From an uncultured Clostridia bacterium (GTDB lineage: Bacteria; Bacillota; Clostridia; Oscillospirales; Oscillospiraceae), in NCBI GenBank assembly GCA_945927915.1, contig CAMEMX010000062.1, positions 1-8,599 on the forward strand: 8,599 bases of DNA, in the 5' to 3' direction. Of the stretch, positions 5,901 through 8,599 are shown one piece after another. Below the pieces are notes generated by a model. That model ran no database searches. It saw only the letters and a list, made by a program, of their open reading frames with translations, and was not told the DNA's origin. Position numbers and translations under genes: made by a program. Numbering within the stretch: the stretch's first letter is position 1; each line of letters opens with the position of its first letter.

Positions 5901-8599
5901 GCGGGCAAGTCCGGCGACGAGTACAACGCGTTCTCCTATTCCAACCCGCTCGACGAGATCGACTTCGGTATGCTCCGCAGCGCCAAGAAGATGACCTTCA
6001 CCGTCACCGACAAGGAAAGCGGCGAGGTCTACTTCGAGATCTCCGGCGAGAACCTGCGCAAGTCCTACTATTATCAGTCCTACGGCATGGTCATCCCGGC
6101 CTACTTCCTCCGCGATGAGGGCAACGTCTGGAACGGCATGGTCGGCGAGGGCGACGACGCCCGGAAGCTGCCCGACGGCACCCGCGTCGTCTACAAGGTC
6201 GAGGCGTGGGCCGACGACGGCGACGACATCGTCGACGATGTGCGCACCTTCGAGGTCACGCTCGACGACATCGCGCCGAAGCTCGAAAACGCGGACGACC
6301 TGCAGAATTCCCTCTGGTACAACCGCGACCGCACCTATCTGGAGCTTGAGATCACCGAGAACCAGCACATCGCCGCCGTCCTGTTCGTCAGCAACACCGG
6401 CGTCATCATGGGCAAGTTCGAGGTCGAAAACGAACCGGGCACGACCTTCAAGCAGAAGTTCGACATCACCGGCTTCGGCAACGAGTTCACCCTCGTACTG
6501 GCGGACTACGCCTGCAACGAGGCCGAGTACGACGTTGTCCTGAACCTCGGTGCGCAGAACGACGTCAAGCCCGCTCCCGCAGAGCTGAGCGCAGACCGTC
6601 TGTACGGCTGCGAGACGTTCGACATGGCGGCGGTCGAGGCCGGCTGGTTCAGCGCCAAGAAGTCCGACTTCACCGACTACCGCAACGAAACCTTCGACTC
6701 CTCCAACCGCTACTACGCGGCCGAGTATGTCAACGGCTACCTGATCGCCCAGAGCGCCGTCACCGGCAACCTGGAGCTGGTCACCCCGTCCGGCACCTAC
6801 TGGGGCACGCAGACCCTGCTGAAGCAGAACGGCAAGATCGGCGACAGCGGCGTGTTCGTCTTCTACGACATGGCGCTCGACTATTCCGACACCGTCAGCA
6901 CCATCTATGATCTGTATGGCAACTGCTCCGGCACGGACAGCCTGCTTGCCACCGGCTGGAGCTACGCCGGCGACAACGACGGCGACGGCGACGACGACGG
7001 CTACAACGCCCTGTTCCGCGTCTGGATCTCCAAGTGGGACGGCAAGCTCTACGTCGACGCCGAGGCGCGCATCGTCGGCCTGCCCGAGGGCGCGGAGCTT
7101 CTGACGCTGGGCTGCACCACCGACGGCAAGCTCTACGGCATCGACTCCAACGCCGACCTGTACTCCATCAACCCCGAAGCACGCTGGGACGACACCCTTG
7201 GCACGGAAGTGGTCGACTGCACCAAGATCGGCGCGACCGGCTTTGCCGACGTGCTGGACTACTCCGGCGTCAACGTCATCCAGTCCATGGGCTATGACCA
7301 CAACACCGACACGATGTACTGGTACGCGCACAGCCAGACCAAGGCCGGCTCCTACTACAAGAACATCAACGTCACCTACACGCTCGATCTCGAGACCGGC
7401 AAGGGCACCGAGGTCGGCACCTACGGCGCGGGCGGCCAGACCTGTCTGTTCGTTCCCACCAAGCTCGTCTCCGACCTGTTCACCATGGGCGCCAAGCCCG
7501 AGAGATTCGATATGAACCCCTATGAGATGATGATGGTCGAGGGTCAGACCAAGCGCATGAAGCTCGACTGGAACCCGTGGAACTGCGACCCGACCGACGT
7601 GACGTGGTCGACGAGCGACGAGACTGTCGCGGTCGTGGACGACTACGGCTTCGTCACCGCGAAGACCGCCGGCGAGGTCGAGATCTACGCCAAGGGTCAG
7701 GTTTGGAATAAGTGGGCAGGCCCGTGGAATTCCGAGACGCAGAGCAACGAGGGCGCGTGGGAGGATCGCACGGCGACCTGCACGATCACCGTCGTCCCCT
7801 CCGAGCAGGCGCTCTACAGCTACATCATTGAGGACTATGTCAACGCGGACAACCGCTTCACCTGGGTCACCTACTCCGATCAGGCGCCTGCCAAGATCAC
7901 GCAGCTCGGCAAGCAGAACCTGACCGTCGTCGATCCCATCACCGGCGAGACGTCCACGCAGCCCGCGCTGTGGCAGGGCGGCGCTTACTACAACGGCTAT
8001 GTCTACCTCGTCACCGTCGAGGCGCGTGACGACGGCAACAACGCCGTCAGCAAAGCCACCGTGCTCTATAAGAGCAAGGTCAACCAGGGCGCAACGCCCG
8101 AGGAGACCACCTTCGGCGCTCCCGAGCTCGTGGGCTACACCCTCGGCATCGAGCTGGGCAACATTGGCTTTGACTACAACACCGGGCGTATGTACGCGGT
8201 CGACCTGACCAACGGCGGCCTCGCCATCATCGACCTCGACACCGGCGACGTCGACGCCCTCGGCGCGTTCAAGGGCGACATCGGCGCGAACGGCGCGATC
8301 GCTCCTGCGATGTGCGTCACCGCCGACGGCATCATCGTCGTGTCGAATATGTTCGGCAGCCTGTTCACCGTCGATCCCGACACCCTCGAAACCACGCAGA
8401 TCGGCAGCACCAATACCGACACCTGGTACTATGCCGCCATGACCTACGACTACAACACCGGCAGCATCTACTGGAACCCGTGCATGAGCGCGAAGTCCTC
8501 CCCGTTCTACCTCGTCCGTCTGGGCACGGATCCGTGGGATGAGACCCGCACCGTCGCGGAGATCATGGACATGGGCGACGTGGCAAGCAAGGCCGGCGT
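3000..8599 (+). CDS. giant secreted S8 (subtilisin/lactocepin-like) serine protease with internal dockerin; 3' end outside window
   Basis: I translated 1866 residues and found no stop or frameshift; the gene continues past the right edge. Residues 1-25 are a signal peptide (AFAA|E), then an acidic linker, and about 100-200 an I9-type propeptide. The S8 catalytic domain spans about 213-715, with Asp239 in AILDTG, His313 in SDHGTHVAGI, oxyanion Asn409 in AAGND and Ser643 in SGTSMATP. A PA domain (about 484-575, with RGGCSFPEKQ) is inserted between Asn409 and Ser643, as in lactocepin and C5a peptidase. An Fn3-like domain starts at about 738, is split by a dockerin (801-861), and resumes to FPNGIWVEGYVY and GFYGDW. 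Ig-like modules follow to about 1185. Repeats resembling beta-propeller blades (about 1240-1866) are interrupted by a Big_2 domain (about 1503-1600). The enzyme should cleave extracellular proteins; its substrate is unknown. The start ATG lies 18 nt after the cohesin/SLH gene, with GGAAGGCAGG (2982-2991) as ribosome binding site. Confidence 0.93.
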   Translation, partial: MKKRILSLLLAAVMLFGLLPTAFAAESGFVFDPAPVEDIVSGGPMRLTNPNSTSNEDTGFVPAQGETAAQEQEDTGLTKFEPSETPRFSETDAAEVYAADDRVTFIVVTESAPLLTEFSTEEISASTAEVMSRQIEQRKDLYAVKAGVQAALKGKSEFSFGFTYTVATTGFSITTAYGNKAALEAIDGVKSVYVAPTFSLPEDQTTLVPQTSNASTMIGANVLNASGYTGKGMRIAILDTGIKVDHPSFGALSEDKLEDPMTRESVEAVWSELNASDISNKLCKAYYNTKIPYVFNYVNGSFDVANTFAGSDHGTHVAGIAAANATADSTVIGVAPDAQLVVMQVFSPDGGAGWDTIMAAMEDCVRLDVDSVNLSLGSAAGFTDPAGSMLDAMKLFQDSDIQLLIAAGNDTNSSYGNNWGLNRSLITDPDNGLVGTPSTYSAALSVASADNDAVTQLYLTVDGRDIGYADSARSAATILVSRFAGQSIEYAVVPGYGTEEDFAGVDVAGKVALVSRGGCSFPEKQANAQAAGAVACVVYNNTLGIVNMQINDGEGNIPCVSVTKADGLYMIDQAGDDGVGTLTVCNGTTKEFKLDRYVSDFSSWGVTPDLKLKPEITGVGGSIYSCVDPAISGSNYGTMSGTSMATPQITGAMAVLIEFLDENYPELTGAEQRVVAANLLMSTAVPMMAAEDLEYSPRAQGAGLADLVKATTTRAYLSNPDATESRPKAELGDDPEKTGTYTFRFTVTNISDEAVTYDFTSSLLTEAIYEAGGMQFIDNSPYGLEAEVEVSVSGASATALKYDFNGDGAITTADARVLLAHADGTAPVAEDDLRYVYLDVNGDGTVDLADATVLTDYCAGLETSVDVLAEFELAKNTVTVPAGETVELTAGIVLTEQDKQYLDQFPNGIWVEGYVYASAEGEPTLTMPILGFYGDWSDAPVIDDNGSLYDFLVYTYHSQLGTNPYIRAGKSGDEYNAFSYSNPLDEIDFGMLRSAKKMTFTVTDKESGEVYFEISGENLRKSYYYQSYGMVIPAYFLRDEGNVWNGMVGEGDDARKLPDGTRVVYKVEAWADDGDDIVDDVRTFEVTLDDIAPKLENADDLQNSLWYNRDRTYLELEITENQHIAAVLFVSNTGVIMGKFEVENEPGTTFKQKFDITGFGNEFTLVLADYACNEAEYDVVLNLGAQNDVKPAPAELSADRLYGCETFDMAAVEAGWFSAKKSDFTDYRNETFDSSNRYYAAEYVNGYLIAQSAVTGNLELVTPSGTYWGTQTLLKQNGKIGDSGVFVFYDMALDYSDTVSTIYDLYGNCSGTDSLLATGWSYAGDNDGDGDDDGYNALFRVWISKWDGKLYVDAEARIVGLPEGAELLTLGCTTDGKLYGIDSNADLYSINPEARWDDTLGTEVVDCTKIGATGFADVLDYSGVNVIQSMGYDHNTDTMYWYAHSQTKAGSYYKNINVTYTLDLETGKGTEVGTYGAGGQTCLFVPTKLVSDLFTMGAKPERFDMNPYEMMMVEGQTKRMKLDWNPWNCDPTDVTWSTSDETVAVVDDYGFVTAKTAGEVEIYAKGQVWNKWAGPWNSETQSNEGAWEDRTATCTITVVPSEQALYSYIIEDYVNADNRFTWVTYSDQAPAKITQLGKQNLTVVDPITGETSTQPALWQGGAYYNGYVYLVTVEARDDGNNAVSKATVLYKSKVNQGATPEETTFGAPELVGYTLGIELGNIGFDYNTGRMYAVDLTNGGLAIIDLDTGDVDALGAFKGDIGANGAIAPAMCVTADGIIVVSNMFGSLFTVDPDTLETTQIGSTNTDTWYYAAMTYDYNTGSIYWNPCMSAKSSPFYLVRLGTDPWDETRTVAEIMDMGDVASKAG
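5400..5582 (+). other. type I dockerin domain inserted in the Fn3-like domain of the S8 protease
   Basis: This codes for residues 801-861. There are two duplicated calcium loops: DFNGDGAITTAD (803-814) and DVNGDGTVDLAD (839-850). Both have D, N, D and D at loop positions 1, 3, 5 and 12, and each is followed by a helix (ARVLLA; ATVLTDYCAG). Loop positions 10-11, which set cohesin specificity in known dockerins, are Thr-Ala in the first loop and Leu-Ala in the second. The module is therefore not fully symmetric. Dockerins usually sit at a protein's C-terminus; here the domain is internal. Confidence 0.88.
7506..7799 (+). other. Big_2 (bacterial Ig-like group 2) domain within the S8 protease
   Basis: This codes for residues about 1503-1600. 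The hallmark VTWSTSDETVAVVDDYGFVTAKTAGEVEIYA pattern is present (VTWSTSD at 1534-1540, VTAKTAGEVEI at 1552-1562). The last strand pair (EIYAKGQ and CTITVVP) is separated by an unusual insert of about 25 residues, rich in Trp and Asn (1569-1592). Propeller-like sequence lies on both sides of the domain. Confidence 0.8.

Noticed and set aside
1782..7331. A 1849-codon open frame on the minus strand, antisense to both plus-strand genes
   Set aside because: It lies opposite two recognisable genes with signal peptides, SLH repeats, a complete S8 catalytic triad and a dockerin. Its product is a low-complexity Val/Gly/Asp/Ala-rich string with no domain I recognise. Strong third-position C/G bias on the plus strand removes stop codons from this antisense frame, so its length is a composition effect.
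1..8599. CRISPR arrays, insertion sequences, tRNA or rRNA genes
   Set aside because: I saw no regularly spaced direct repeats, no transposase-like frame with terminal repeats, and no tRNA- or rRNA-like sequence on either strand.

Overview
This 8.6 kb window is GC-rich chromosomal DNA, probably from a Gram-positive gut-type Clostridia such as Oscillospiraceae. The evidence is strong GGAGG ribosome binding sites, a strong preference for C or G in the third codon position, S-layer homology (SLH) domains, a lactocepin/C5a-peptidase-like subtilase, and cohesin and dockerin modules. The genus cannot be fixed from the sequence.

Layout. (1) Positions 1-1326, minus strand: a two-gene unit of a polytopic membrane protein of unknown function followed 13 nt later by the 5' part of rpiB (ribose-5-phosphate isomerase B), which leaves the window on the left. 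(2) Positions 1327-1691: a divergent intergenic region. It holds a sigma-A-type promoter for each direction, a CcpA cre-like palindrome between them, and, on the plus-strand transcript, a leader that I can fold almost completely into a three-way-junction RNA. (3) Positions 1692-2981, plus strand: a secreted protein with one cohesin-like domain, an InlB-type B-repeat and three SLH domains. (4) Positions 3000-8599, plus strand: the first 1866 residues of a giant secreted S8 protease with a complete catalytic domain. The reading frame is unbroken to the right edge and the C-terminus is outside the window.

Main interpretation. The two plus-strand genes are 18 nt apart with no terminator between them, so they are probably co-transcribed. 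The first encodes a wall-bound (SLH) cohesin-type domain. The second encodes a protease carrying a two-loop type I dockerin (residues 801-861) inserted into the middle of its Fn3-like domain. I infer a small, non-cellulosomal cohesin-dockerin system that may dock a giant protease on the cell surface. It would be encoded by one operon behind a structured, possibly catabolite-controlled leader. The domains are visible in the sequence; the interaction and the control are inference.
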